From NCBI GenBank assembly GCA_017744365.1, contig JAGIBL010000002.1, positions 372,001 through 436,000 on the forward strand: DNA of 64,000 nt, written 5' to 3'. The notes below the pieces were generated by a model, which was not told the DNA's origin, did not search any database, and saw nothing but the letters and a program-made list of their open reading frames with translations. The position numbers and the translations under genes were made by a program. This document shows positions 23,717 through 31,588 of this stretch, piece after piece. This stretch comes from Nocardioidaceae bacterium. GTDB taxonomy: Bacteria > Actinomycetota > Actinomycetes > Propionibacteriales > Nocardioidaceae. Positions within the stretch are counted from its first letter, which is position 1; each line of letters begins with the position of its first letter.

Positions 23717-24413
23717 GTTTCCCGGCGATAGAGTCCCCCCAACGCCGATCGAGGAGGCCGTCATCGTCACCCCACCGAAGCCCGCGAGCTGGACCTGGTC
23801 GGAGCAGTACGTCGCCGAGGACACCGTTCTGGCGAACGCGCGCGCCCGGGCCGAGGAGGTCGGCGTGGTCCCGATCGGCTCCGGCGGCGGAGCGGCGCTG
23901 CGCTTCCTCGCCTCGGTCCTGGACGCCCGGGCGATCGTGGAGATCGGCACCGGCACCGGCGTCTCCGGCCTGTGGATGCTGCGCGGGATGCGCCCCGACG
24001 GCGTGCTGACCTCGGTCGACACCGAGGCCGAACACCAGCGGCTGGCCAAGGAGACGTTCACCGAGGCCGGCATCCCGGCGCAGCGGGCCCGGCTGATCCC
24101 CGGCGCCGCCCTCGAGGTGCTCCCCCGGCTCACCGACGGGCACTACGACATCGTCTTCGCCGACGGCGACAAGCAGGAGTACCCGGAGTACCTGACCGAG
24201 GCGCTGCGGCTGCTGCGCCCCGGCGGCGTGGTCGTCTTCGACAACGCCCTGTGGCACGACCGGGTCGCCGACCCGGCGCAGCGCGACCCGGAGACGATCG
24301 CGATCCGCGAGCTGTGCCGGGTCGTGGTCGAGCACGAGTCCCTGGTGCCGGTGCTGCTGCCGGTCGGCGACGGCCTGCTGATGGCGAAGAAGGTCTGGCT
24401 CCCCGAGGGCTGA
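23709..24413 (+). CDS. O-methyltransferase (Rv1220c-like)
   Basis: This class I SAM-dependent O-methyltransferase of the catechol/caffeoyl-CoA group has '[16 protein letters not shown]' (SAM loop), '[12 protein letters not shown]' (acidic residue binding the ribose), '[17 protein letters not shown]' (metal Asp region) and '[15 protein letters not shown]'. It sits divergently next to sigE as Rv1220c does. The first canonical start is ATG 23709, giving 234 residues. However TAGAGT (23729-23734) looks like its -10, and GGAGG at 23753 precedes an ATC codon (23763) where homologues begin. The true start may therefore be a rare codon at 23763. The acceptor is unknown. Confidence 0.85.
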   Translation: MFPFPGDRVPPTPIEEAVIVTPPKPASWTWSEQYVAEDTVLANARARAEEVGVVPIGSGGGAALRFLASVLDARAIVEIGTGTGVSGLWMLRGMRPDGVLTSVDTEAEHQRLAKETFTEAGIPAQRARLIPGAALEVLPRLTDGHYDIVFADGDKQEYPEYLTEALRLLRPGGVVVFDNALWHDRVADPAQRDPETIAIRELCRVVVEHESLVPVLLPVGDGLLMAKKVWLPEG

Positions 24414-24415
24414 CG

Positions 24416-24862
24416 CTAGCTCAGCGTCTCGTTGAACCGCTCCAGGCGCTCGGCCAGGTCACGGATCTCCCCCGGCGCCCAGGTGGCCAGGCGCGCGTCG
24501 AACTGCTGGAAGCGCTCCTCGCGCATCGCGGCGAGGCGTCGTACGGCGTCCTCGGTGAGGCCGAGGATCGAGGCCCGGCCGTCGTTCGGGTCGGGCACCC
24601 GCTCGATCAGCCCGAGGTCGACCAGCTGGTGCACCAGCCGGCTCACCGAGCCCTTGTCGAGCGCGAAGATCTCGGCCAGGTCCGCGGCCCGCTTCGGCCC
24701 GGTCTCGGCCAGGGTGACCAGCAGCGTGAAGGAGGTCGAGGAGAGCTCCGGGTGCACCGCGGTGGCCCGCTCGCCGATGCCCTTGCGGACCCGCCGCAGC
24801 ATCACCCCGACCTCGTGCTCGAGCATCCTCATGGCCTCGGCCCGCCGGTCCGCGTCGGTCAT
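24416..24862 (-). CDS. MarR-family regulator
   Basis: This winged-helix regulator has 148 residues. The DNA-binding part spans about 45-105, with 'KRAADLAEIFALDKGSVSRLVHQLVDLGLIERVPDPNDGRASILGLTEDA' showing recognition helix and the wing with D-x-R. It is the second gene of an operon with the MFS pump (ATGA overlap at 24859-24862) and probably represses that operon through the palindrome 26439-26454. The ligand would be a small aromatic or drug-like molecule, as is common for MarR proteins. Confidence 0.88.
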   Translation of the reverse strand: MTDADRRAEAMRMLEHEVGVMLRRVRKGIGERATAVHPELSSTSFTLLVTLAETGPKRAADLAEIFALDKGSVSRLVHQLVDLGLIERVPDPNDGRASILGLTEDAVRRLAAMREERFQQFDARLATWAPGEIRDLAERLERFNETLS

Positions 24863-26427
24863 GCGGGCTCACCGACCAGGTCGCCCAGGCGCTCGAGCTC
24901 GGGCTCCTCGGCCAGCGTCGTCCGCAGCGGCACCTCACGGATGAACAGCACCGCGACCAGGGCGATCAGCGCCAGCGGCGCGGCGACGAGGAACAGCTCG
25001 CCGGTCGAGGTGCCGAAGGCGTGCTCGAAGACGCCGCGGACCGGGCCGGGCAGCGCGGACAGGTCCGGGATCTCGTGGCTCTGGTGGGCGTCGGTGGCGA
25101 TGCCGAGCTTGGCCAGCCCGATGGTCACCTTGTCGGCGACCTGGGCGCTGAGCAGCGCGCCGAGCGCCGAGACGCCGATCGAGCCACCCATCGAGCGGAA
25201 GAAGTTGACCGTCGAGCTGGCCACGCCGAGCTCGGACTGGGGCACGTTGTTCTGCACCGCGAGCACGAGGTTCTGCATGGTCGAGCCGAGTCCGATGCCG
25301 ACGACGGCCATGAACAGGCCGACCACGACCAGCGGGGTGGTGTCGTCGATGGTGCCGAGCAGGCCGAGTCCGATCACGACCAGCACCATGCCACCGACGA
25401 GGAAGCGCTTCCAGCGTCCGGTCGCGGTGATGACCCGACCGCTGACGATGCTGGAGACCAGCAGCCCGCCGACCATGGCGATCGACATCAGGCCGGCGTG
25501 CGTCGGGGTCATCCCGCGGGCGATCTGGAAGTACTGGGACAGGTACACGGTGGCGCCGAACATCGCGATGCCGACGAAGACGCTGGCGATCACGGCCAGG
25601 CTCATCGTCCGGTCCGCGAAGAGCCGGATCGGGATGATCGGCTCGGCGGCGACCCGCGCCTCGACGTACACCGCGACGGCCAGGAGCAGCAGCCCGAGAC
25701 CGACCAGCACGTAGCTGGTGGCCGAGGCCCACGCGAAGTCGTTGCCGGCCAGCGAGACCCAGATCAGCAGGGTCGAGACGCCACCGGCGATCAGGCCGGC
25801 GCCGAGGAAGTCGATGCGCGCCTGCTCACGCCGTACGACGGGAAGGTGCAGGGTCTTCTGCAGCACCACGAAGGCGAGCGCCGCGATCGGGATGCCGACG
25901 TAGAAGCAGGAGCGCCAGCCGAGGCCGGGGATGTCCACCAGCAGGCCGCCGATGAGCGGGCCGGAGACGGTCGCGATCGCGAAGACGGCGCCGATGTAGC
26001 CGGAGTACCGGCCGCGCTCGCGGGGCGGCACCATCGAGGCGATCACCACCTGGACCAGCGCGGTCAGGCCGCCGACGCCGAGGCCCTGGAAGGCGCGCGC
26101 CCCGATCAGCACGCCCATCGACGGGGCGGTCGCGGCGACCAGCGAGCCGACGACGTAGATGACCAGCGCGCTCTGCACCAGCAGCTTCTTGTCGAACAGG
26201 TCGGCCAGCTTGCCCCAGATCGGGGTGGAGGCGGTCATGGTCAGCAGCGTGGCCACGACCACCCAGGTGTAGCCGGACTGGCTGCCGTGCAGGTCGGTCA
26301 CGATCCGCGGCAGCGCGTTCGAGACGACGGTGCTCGACAGCATCGCCACGAACATCGCGAGCAGGAGGCCGGAGAGCGCTTCGAGGATCTCCCGGTGCGT
26401 CATCTGGCCGTCGGTACGAGAAGTCAT
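24859..26427 (-). CDS. DHA2-family multidrug MFS pump
   Basis: This 14-helix drug/proton antiporter of the EmrB/QacA group has 522 residues. 'LSSTVVSNALPRIVTDLHGSQSGYTWVVVATLLTMTASTPIWGKLADLFDKK' holds the first membrane helices and motif A, and 'GARAFQGLGVGGLTALVQVVIA' is motif B (conserved Arg in helix 4). A large extracytoplasmic loop with 'VADKVTIGLAKLGIATDAHQSHEIPDLSALP' precedes the last helix. It is co-transcribed with a MarR gene. ATG 26427 follows a CATAGT -10 at 6 bases and a MarR-type operator, and a leader-peptide region lies about 200 bases upstream. Confidence 0.9.
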   Translation of the reverse strand: MTSRTDGQMTHREILEALSGLLLAMFVAMLSSTVVSNALPRIVTDLHGSQSGYTWVVVATLLTMTASTPIWGKLADLFDKKLLVQSALVIYVVGSLVAATAPSMGVLIGARAFQGLGVGGLTALVQVVIASMVPPRERGRYSGYIGAVFAIATVSGPLIGGLLVDIPGLGWRSCFYVGIPIAALAFVVLQKTLHLPVVRREQARIDFLGAGLIAGGVSTLLIWVSLAGNDFAWASATSYVLVGLGLLLLAVAVYVEARVAAEPIIPIRLFADRTMSLAVIASVFVGIAMFGATVYLSQYFQIARGMTPTHAGLMSIAMVGGLLVSSIVSGRVITATGRWKRFLVGGMVLVVIGLGLLGTIDDTTPLVVVGLFMAVVGIGLGSTMQNLVLAVQNNVPQSELGVASSTVNFFRSMGGSIGVSALGALLSAQVADKVTIGLAKLGIATDAHQSHEIPDLSALPGPVRGVFEHAFGTSTGELFLVAAPLALIALVAVLFIREVPLRTTLAEEPELERLGDLVGEPA

Positions 26428-26433
26428 GGTTGT

Positions 26434-26454
26434 ACTATGCAACTATTTAGTTGC
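26434..26454 (-). promoter_or_regulatory. MarR-type operator and -10 of MFS operon
   Basis: GCAACTA and TAGTTGC flank a 2-base centre at 26439-26454, giving a 16-bp palindrome. It adjoins CATAGT (minus strand 26439-26434), whose end is 6 bases before the MFS ATG. A repressor on this palindrome would cover the core promoter. TAGTTGC/GCAACTA palindromes are common operators of actinobacterial MarR proteins, so the operon's own MarR is the likely ligand. Confidence 0.6.
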
Positions 26455-26490
26455 CGTGCGCAACCATCTATGATGCGCCTCACAACGCAG

Positions 26491-26639
26491 CGACCCGCAG
26501 GCGTGGGCTGGAAGCCCGGGCCGGTGGACAACCGGCGCGCCTGCGGGTCGGGTGACTGCGTATGGATTCACTGGCCACAGCCGGCCAGGTTCCCCTTCAT
26601 GAGAAAGGGGGCAGTGGCTGCGACTAGCTCGCAGTCACC
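26491..26639 (-). ncRNA. Structured leader RNA, putative attenuator
   Basis: Between the ABC gene and the MFS operon the minus-strand RNA can form several strong helices. GGTGACTGCG at 26639-26630 can pair with CGCAGTCACC at 26560-26551. Alternatively its CTGCGA pairs locally with TCGCAG (26634-26629 with 26623-26618, 5-base loop). CCCCTT/AAGGGG and CTGGCC/GGCCAG hairpins follow. A 13-bp helix (26550-26538 with 26503-26491) encloses two smaller hairpins and resembles a terminator or anti-sequestering structure. The mutually exclusive pairings next to a short translated leader point to ribosome-controlled attenuation. I could not match it to a known riboswitch class. Confidence 0.5.
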
Positions 26640-26662
26640 TCACGCGTCCTAGAAGAAATCAT
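26624..26662 (-). CDS. Putative 12-residue leader peptide
   Basis: This short frame reads MISSRTREVTAS and stops with TAG. It is preceded by AGGAGGTGG (26680-26672), one of the strongest ribosome-binding sites in the window, ending 9 bases before the ATG. Its last codons form one arm of two competing helices (see 26491-26639). Residues 5-7 are Arg-Thr-Arg, the Arg/Lys-x-Arg/Lys pattern known to cause macrolide-dependent ribosome stalling in Erm leader peptides. Downstream on the same strand is a multidrug MFS operon. A stalling-controlled induction system is inferred; no expression evidence exists. Confidence 0.5.
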   Translation of the reverse strand: MISSRTREVTAS

Positions 26663-26695
26663 GTTCTTGGACCACCTCCTCTCTCGTGTGCAGCA

Positions 26696-26724
26696 ACCGT
26701 ACGTCGGTCGCTCACGCGCGACAA
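26696..26724 (-). promoter_or_regulatory. Sigma-70-type promoter for the leader region
   Basis: On the minus strand TTGTCG (26724-26719) and TACGGT (26701-26696) are separated by exactly 17 bases. Transcription would begin near 26690, about 25-30 bases before the leader ATG, leaving just enough room for the AGGAGGTGG ribosome site. Confidence 0.5.
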
Positions 26725-26761
26725 CAGGGTTTATTCGGCTGCCACCGCCGCCGTGCTGGGC

Positions 26762-28750
26762 TCAATTGTTCACGGCTGCCGCCGTGAACTGGGCGTTGTA
26801 GAGCCGCGCGTAGGCCCCGTCCGCGGCGAGCAGCTGGTCGTGCGTGCCCTGCTCGACGATCGCGCCGTCCTCCATCACCAGGATCAGGTCGGCGTCGCGG
26901 ATCGTGGAGAGCCGGTGCGCGATCACGAAGCTGGTCCGGTCCGCTCGCAGCGCCGTCATCGCCTTCTGCAGCAGCAGCTCGGTACGGGTGTCGACCGAGC
27001 TGGTCGCCTCGTCCAGGATGAGCAGCGCCGGGTCGGAGAGGAACGCGCGCGCGATGGTCACCAGCTGCCGCTCGCCCGCGGACAGGTTGGAGCCCTCCTC
27101 GTCGATGACGGTGTCGTAGCCGTCCGGGAGCGAGTGCACGAACCGGTCCACGAAGGTCGCCCGCGCCGCCTCGAGGATCCGCTCCTCGGACGCGCCCGGA
27201 CTGCCGTACGCGATGTTGTCGCGGATGGTCCCCTCGAACAGCCAGGTGTCCTGCAGCACCATCCCGGTCTGCCCGCGCAGCTCGGCGCGCGGCATCGAGG
27301 CGATGTCCACGCCGTCCAGGGTGATCCGGCCGGCGTCCACCTCGTAGAAGCGCATCACCAGGTTCACCAGCGTGGTCTTGCCGGCACCAGTGGGCCCGAC
27401 GATGGCGACGGTGTGCCCCGGGTCGGCGACCAGGGAGAGGTCCTCGATCAGCGGCTTCGCCGGGTCGTAGCTGAAGCTCACGTGCTCGAACCTGACCTCG
27501 CCACGACGCTGGTCGGCCGGCGCGGGCAGCCCGGTGCCGTCGGCGACCTCCTCGGGCGCGTCGAGCAGCTCGAAGACCCGCTCGGCCGAGGCCACCCCGG
27601 ACTGCAGCAGGTTGGCCATCGAGGCCACCTGCGCGAGCGGCTGGGTGAACTGCCGGGTGTACTGGATGAAGGCCTGCACCTCGCCGATGGACAGCGACCC
27701 GCTGGCCACCCGCAGGCCGCCGATGACCGCGACCAGCACGTAGTTGACGTTCCCGATGAACATCATGATCGGCATGATCAGACCGCTCACGAACTGCGCC
27801 GAGAACGAGGCCTTGTAGAGCTCGTCGTTCTCCTCGGCGAAGACGCGCTCGGCCTCGTGCTGGCGGCCGAAGACCTTGACCAGCGCCTGCCCGGAGAAGG
27901 TCTCCTCGATGTGCGCGTTCAGCCGCCCGGTCCGCCGCCACTGGGCCACGAACATGCCCTGGGAGCGCTTCATCACGGCGCCGGTCAGCATCATCGAGAG
28001 CGGCACCGTGACCAGCGCGACCAAGGCCAGCAGCGGGGAGATCCAGAGCATGGCGGCCAGCACGCCGACGACGGTGAGCACCGAGGTGAGCAGCTGGCTC
28101 AGCGTCTGCTGCAGCGACTGCCCCAGGTTGTCGATGTCGTTGGTGACCCGCGAGAGCAGCTCGCCGCGCGGCTGGGAGTCGAAGTACGACAGCGGCAGCC
28201 GGTTGACCTTGTCCTCGACGTCCGAGCGGAGCCGGAACACGGTGCCCTGCACCACGTCGTTGAGCAGGTAGCCGGCGAGCCAGGCCAGCAGCGCGCCGGC
28301 CAGGTAGATCGCCAGCACCAGCAGCAGCACCCGGCCGACCGCGCCGAAGTCGACACCCTGGCCGGGGACGACGTCGAGAGAGGCGACCAGGGAGGCCACC
28401 TTGCCCTCGCCGCTCTCCCGCAGCGACGCGACCGCCTGCGCCTTGGTGATCCCGGCGGGCAGCCGGTCGCCGATGAGGCCGGTGAAGATCAGGTCGGTCG
28501 CGTGGCCCAGGACCCGCGGGCCGATCGCGGTGCCGGTGACGCTGAGCACCGTGAGCACCAGGACCGCCCCGAGGCGGGTCCGCTCGGGCCGCATCCGGCC
28601 CAGCAGCCGTCTCGCCGACGGACCGAAGGTGGACGCCTTCTGCCCGACCATCGGGCCGCCGAACGGTCCCCGCCCGGGGCCCGGGCCGGCCTGGACCCGC
28701 TCGGTCTCCTTGAGCTTCCCGCCGCTCGACGAACTCGTCGTCGTGCTCAT
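26762..28750 (-). CDS. ABC exporter half, canonical ATPase
   Basis: This ABC exporter subunit of 662 residues has a membrane domain (about 60-390, six helices) fused to an ATPase domain. It shows Walker [10 protein letters not shown] (~445), signature LSAGERQ, and Walker B '[12 protein letters not shown]' with the catalytic Glu intact. The N-terminus carries about 50 extra residues rich in Ser, Gly and Pro. It overlaps the partner gene by ATGA, so the two form a heterodimeric exporter of the TM287/288 or LmrCD type, probably for drugs or lipids. The gene ends 38 bases before the promoter of the leader region. Confidence 0.93.
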   Translation of the reverse strand: MSTTTSSSSGGKLKETERVQAGPGPGRGPFGGPMVGQKASTFGPSARRLLGRMRPERTRLGAVLVLTVLSVTGTAIGPRVLGHATDLIFTGLIGDRLPAGITKAQAVASLRESGEGKVASLVASLDVVPGQGVDFGAVGRVLLLVLAIYLAGALLAWLAGYLLNDVVQGTVFRLRSDVEDKVNRLPLSYFDSQPRGELLSRVTNDIDNLGQSLQQTLSQLLTSVLTVVGVLAAMLWISPLLALVALVTVPLSMMLTGAVMKRSQGMFVAQWRRTGRLNAHIEETFSGQALVKVFGRQHEAERVFAEENDELYKASFSAQFVSGLIMPIMMFIGNVNYVLVAVIGGLRVASGSLSIGEVQAFIQYTRQFTQPLAQVASMANLLQSGVASAERVFELLDAPEEVADGTGLPAPADQRRGEVRFEHVSFSYDPAKPLIEDLSLVADPGHTVAIVGPTGAGKTTLVNLVMRFYEVDAGRITLDGVDIASMPRAELRGQTGMVLQDTWLFEGTIRDNIAYGSPGASEERILEAARATFVDRFVHSLPDGYDTVIDEEGSNLSAGERQLVTIARAFLSDPALLILDEATSSVDTRTELLLQKAMTALRADRTSFVIAHRLSTIRDADLILVMEDGAIVEQGTHDQLLAADGAYARLYNAQFTAAAVNN

Positions 28751-30480
28751 GCCGCCTCCTCCGCGCTCAGCTGCGACGCGACGATCTCCTGGTAGGTCTG
28801 GTTGCCCTCGAGCAGCTCGTGGTGGCTGCCGCGCCCGACGATCTCGCCGTCCTCGACCACGAGGATGACGTCGGCATCGCGGATCGTGGAGACCCGCTGC
28901 GCGACCACCACGACGGTGGCATCTCCGGTGACCGGTCGCAGCGCGGTGCGCAGGCGGGCGTCGGTGGCCAGGTCGAGCGCGGAGAACGCGTCGTCGAACA
29001 GGTAGATCTCCGGTCGCCGGATCACTGCCCGCGCGATCGCGAGCCGTTGCCGCTGACCGCCCGAGAGGTTGCTGCCACCCTGGGCGATCGTCGCGTCGAG
29101 CCCGTCCGGCAGCGCCTCGACGAAGTCACGCGCCTGCGCGATCTCGAGGGCCGACCACATCTCCTCCTCGGTCGCGTCCGCCTTGCCGTAGCGCAGGTTG
29201 TCGGCGACCGTGCCGGTGAACAGGAACGCCTTCTGCGGCACCAGCCCGATCCGCGACCAGAGCGCCTCGGCGTCTGCCTCGCGCACGTCCAGTCCCCCGA
29301 CGAGGACCCGCCCCGCGGTGACGTCGTACAGGCGTGGGACGAGGTTGAGCATCGTCGTCTTGCCGGCACCGGTGGAGCCGATGATCGCGACGGTCTGGCC
29401 GGGGTTCGCCTCGAACGACACGTCCCGTACGACGGGCACGTCCGCGCCCGGGTGGGTGAACTCGACGTGCTCGAAGCGGATGCTGCCCCGCGTCGGGAAC
29501 TCGGTCGCCGGGTCGACCGGCGGCACCACCGAGGACTCGGTGTCGAGCACCTCGGCGATCCGGTCCGCGCAGACGGCGGAGCGCGGCACCATCATCAGCA
29601 TGAAGGTCGCCATCATCACCGACATCACGATCTGCATCAGGTAGGACAGGTACGCGGTCAGCTCGCCGACCTCCATCTGCCCCGACTCGACCCGGTGGCC
29701 GCCGAACCAGAGCACCCCGACCGAGCCGAGGTTGGCCACCAGCATCACCACCGGGAACATCCCGGCCAGCCAGCGCCCGGCCCGGATCGAGACCTGGGTC
29801 AGGTCGTCGTTGGCCTCGGCGAAACGAGACGTCTCGTGCCGTTCGCGGACGAAGGCGCGCACCACCCGGACGCCGGTGATCTGCTCGCGCAGCAGCCGGT
29901 TCACCTCGTCGATGCGCTCCTGCATCACCCGGAAGCTCGGCACCATCCGGGTCACGATGAGGCCGATGGAGATGCCGAGCACCGGCACCACCGCGATCAC
30001 CAGCCAGGACAGGCCTGCGTTGACGTGCACGGCCAGCGCGATGCCGCCGATCATCATGATCGGCGAGGCGACCGCGAGGGTGCCGCCCATGAGCACGAGC
30101 ATCTGCACCTGCTGGACGTCGTTGGTCTCGCGGGTGATGAGCGAGGGCGCGCCGAAGTGCTGCACCTCGCGCGCCGAGAAGCTGCCGACGCGACCGAAGA
30201 TCGCCGCGCGCACGTCGCGCCCGAAGGACATCGCGGTGCGCGCGGAGAACCAGACGGCGGCGATCGAGCAGAGGATCTGCCCGAGCGAGACCGCGAGCAT
30301 CAGCCCGCCGCGGCGCACGATGTAGCCGGTGTCACCGGCGATCACGCCGTTGTCGATGATCTCGGCGTTGAGCACCGGCAGGTAGAGCAGAGCCAGGGTG
30401 CCGACCAGCTGGAGGGCGACCACGGCGGCCAGCCAGGGCCGGTACGGGCGCAGGTACGCGCCGATCAGGCGGAGCAGCAT
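28747..30480 (-). CDS. ABC exporter half, degenerate ATPase site
   Basis: This second half of the ABC exporter has 577 residues: six membrane helices (about 15-310) and an ATPase domain with Walker [10 protein letters not shown] (~370) and signature LSGGQRQ. Walker B reads '[12 protein letters not shown]', with Asp where the catalytic Glu normally stands. This substitution marks the non-hydrolysing (degenerate) site of asymmetric heterodimeric exporters, and the partner gene has the intact Glu. Its ATG shares one base with the TetR stop (TGATG), and it overlaps the next gene by ATGA. Expression is therefore tied to the TetR gene. Confidence 0.93.
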   Translation of the reverse strand: MLLRLIGAYLRPYRPWLAAVVALQLVGTLALLYLPVLNAEIIDNGVIAGDTGYIVRRGGLMLAVSLGQILCSIAAVWFSARTAMSFGRDVRAAIFGRVGSFSAREVQHFGAPSLITRETNDVQQVQMLVLMGGTLAVASPIMMIGGIALAVHVNAGLSWLVIAVVPVLGISIGLIVTRMVPSFRVMQERIDEVNRLLREQITGVRVVRAFVRERHETSRFAEANDDLTQVSIRAGRWLAGMFPVVMLVANLGSVGVLWFGGHRVESGQMEVGELTAYLSYLMQIVMSVMMATFMLMMVPRSAVCADRIAEVLDTESSVVPPVDPATEFPTRGSIRFEHVEFTHPGADVPVVRDVSFEANPGQTVAIIGSTGAGKTTMLNLVPRLYDVTAGRVLVGGLDVREADAEALWSRIGLVPQKAFLFTGTVADNLRYGKADATEEEMWSALEIAQARDFVEALPDGLDATIAQGGSNLSGGQRQRLAIARAVIRRPEIYLFDDAFSALDLATDARLRTALRPVTGDATVVVVAQRVSTIRDADVILVVEDGEIVGRGSHHELLEGNQTYQEIVASQLSAEEAA

Positions 30481-31064
30481 CAGGCCTTCCTCTCGGCAGG
30501 GAGCAGGACACCGTGCAGGACGGTGTCGACGATCTGGGGGGCGGTGAGCATCCGCGGCTCGGAGATGTGCGGATGGGTTCCGGAGAAGGTCAGCAGCCGG
30601 AGCAGCTGGACGACCTCACCGGGCGGGATACGGAAGCGGCCGGCGTCCGGTTCGACCAGCCTGATCAGCCCTTCGGTCTGCAGCCGCTCGCGCAGCTCGG
30701 GGCTGTTCAGCCGCTCGGGCGGCTTGCGGACGCCGAGGGCGATCATCAGCCGGAAGATGCTCGCGAAGCGCTGCTGCAGCAGGCCCACCGCCTCCACGAG
30801 CCGGTCCTCCAGCGGCTGCCGGACGTCGATCTCGCCGAGCCGGGCCAGGAACGGGTCCGGGTCGAACTCGGCGTCGATGAGCGCGTCGAAGAGCTCGTCC
30901 TTGCTCGCGAAGACCCGGAACAGGGTGCCCTCGGCGACGCCGGCCGCCTCGGCGATCAGCTTGGTGGTGGCGGCACTGCCGTGCTCGAGCACGATCGCGC
31001 GGGCCGCGGTGAGCAGAGCCTTCTTGCGCTCGGCAGGCGGAAGGGCGGGAGCACGGGGGGTCAC
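30480..31064 (-). CDS. TetR-family repressor of the ABC exporter
   Basis: This TetR-type regulator has 194 residues. The HTH is at about 15-60 ('LLTAARAIVLEHGSAATTKLIAEAAGVAEGTLFRVFASKDELFDALID'), and the C-terminal ligand domain is divergent. It is the first gene of an operon with both ABC exporter halves (shared TGATG junction). A perfect 20-bp palindrome lies 14 bases before its GTG start, so it most likely represses its own operon until a substrate of the exporter binds. Confidence 0.9.
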   Translation of the reverse strand: MTPRAPALPPAERKKALLTAARAIVLEHGSAATTKLIAEAAGVAEGTLFRVFASKDELFDALIDAEFDPDPFLARLGEIDVRQPLEDRLVEAVGLLQQRFASIFRLMIALGVRKPPERLNSPELRERLQTEGLIRLVEPDAGRFRIPPGEVVQLLRLLTFSGTHPHISEPRMLTAPQIVDTVLHGVLLPAERKA

Positions 31065-31077
31065 CCGTCCAGACTAA

Positions 31078-31097
31078 GTGAGTGAGTACTCACTCAC
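31078..31097. promoter_or_regulatory. 20-bp palindromic operator of the TetR operon
   Basis: GTGAGTGAGT is followed directly by its exact complement ACTCACTCAC, a perfect 20-bp palindrome. It lies immediately upstream of the TetR start and within 11 bases of the end of the MarR gene. Length and symmetry are typical of TetR operators. Confidence 0.72.
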
Positions 31098-31107
31098 AAA
31101 TGGGTTT

Positions 31108-31500
31108 TCAGACCGGGAGGCAGTCCGAGCCCTCGTCGCGGAGCACCCGGCGCTGGGTCGGACGAGCCTCGGCGTAGCGCGCGCGGCCGGCGTCGGTGAG
31201 CGCCACGAACAGCGAGCGGCGGTCGTTCTCGCAGGCCTTCCGCGTCACCAGGCCGTCGGTCTCGAGGCGGGAGACCAGCCGGGACAGCGCGCTCTGGGTC
31301 AGGTGGGCGTTCTCGCCGAGGGTCGCCATCCGCAGGCTGCACTCCTCCGCGTGCTCCAGCTGCTGCAGCACCTCGAACTCGCTGGCGCTCAGGTCGTGCG
31401 CCAGGCTCAGCTCACGGTCCAGCGCGCACATCAGCCGGTTGTAGCGACCCATCAGCTGGTGCCACTCCGCCGCAAGCGCGTCGTCGTCGCGTCGACCCAT
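31108..31500 (-). CDS. MarR-family regulator
   Basis: This MarR-type protein has 130 residues (133 if ATG 31509 is used). The winged helix is at about 35-95 ('LSASEFEVLQQLEHAEECSLRMATLGENAHLTQSALSRLVSRLETDGLVTRKACENDRRSLFVALTDAG'). It is divergent from the MFS pump 31589, and the gap is unusually AT-rich with repeated TGCAT/ATGCA half-sites. It most likely represses the pump and itself. Its stop is just before the TetR operator. Confidence 0.85.
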   Translation of the reverse strand: MGRRDDDALAAEWHQLMGRYNRLMCALDRELSLAHDLSASEFEVLQQLEHAEECSLRMATLGENAHLTQSALSRLVSRLETDGLVTRKACENDRRSLFVALTDAGRARYAEARPTQRRVLRDEGSDCLPV

Positions 31501-31562
31501 GCCGGGCATCCTAGCACATGTTCGTGCATAAGATGTTTCTGCATTATTTGCTTGCGCATTGA

Positions 31563-31581
31563 ATGCACGTGCATCTAACTT
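31563..31581 (+). promoter_or_regulatory. Operator palindrome and -10 of MFS 31589
   Basis: ATGCACGTGCAT (31563-31574) is a perfect 12-bp palindrome next to TAACTT (31576-31581), whose end lies 7 bases before ATG 31589. Further ATGCA/TGCAT-like half-sites lie upstream (near 31524 and 31545). This suggests repression by the divergent MarR protein and a leaderless transcript for the pump. Confidence 0.55.
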
Positions 31582-31588
31582 GGTCGTC

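Noticed and set aside
26592-26607. Second short upstream frame (ATG AAG GGG ... TGA, 10 codons) after the leader peptide
   Set aside because: No ribosome-binding site precedes it, and its ATG lies in a hairpin loop. Not supported as translated.
26463-26662. Cobalamin, M-box, ykkC or SRP-type RNA in the MFS leader
   Set aside because: Short matches such as GCCACTG exist, but conserved core motifs of these classes are missing and the helices fit an attenuator better. A covariance search would settle it.
26712-27941. 409-codon minus-strand frame over the ABC exporter gene
   Set aside because: Alternative frame of the canonical ABC ATPase; no independent motif.
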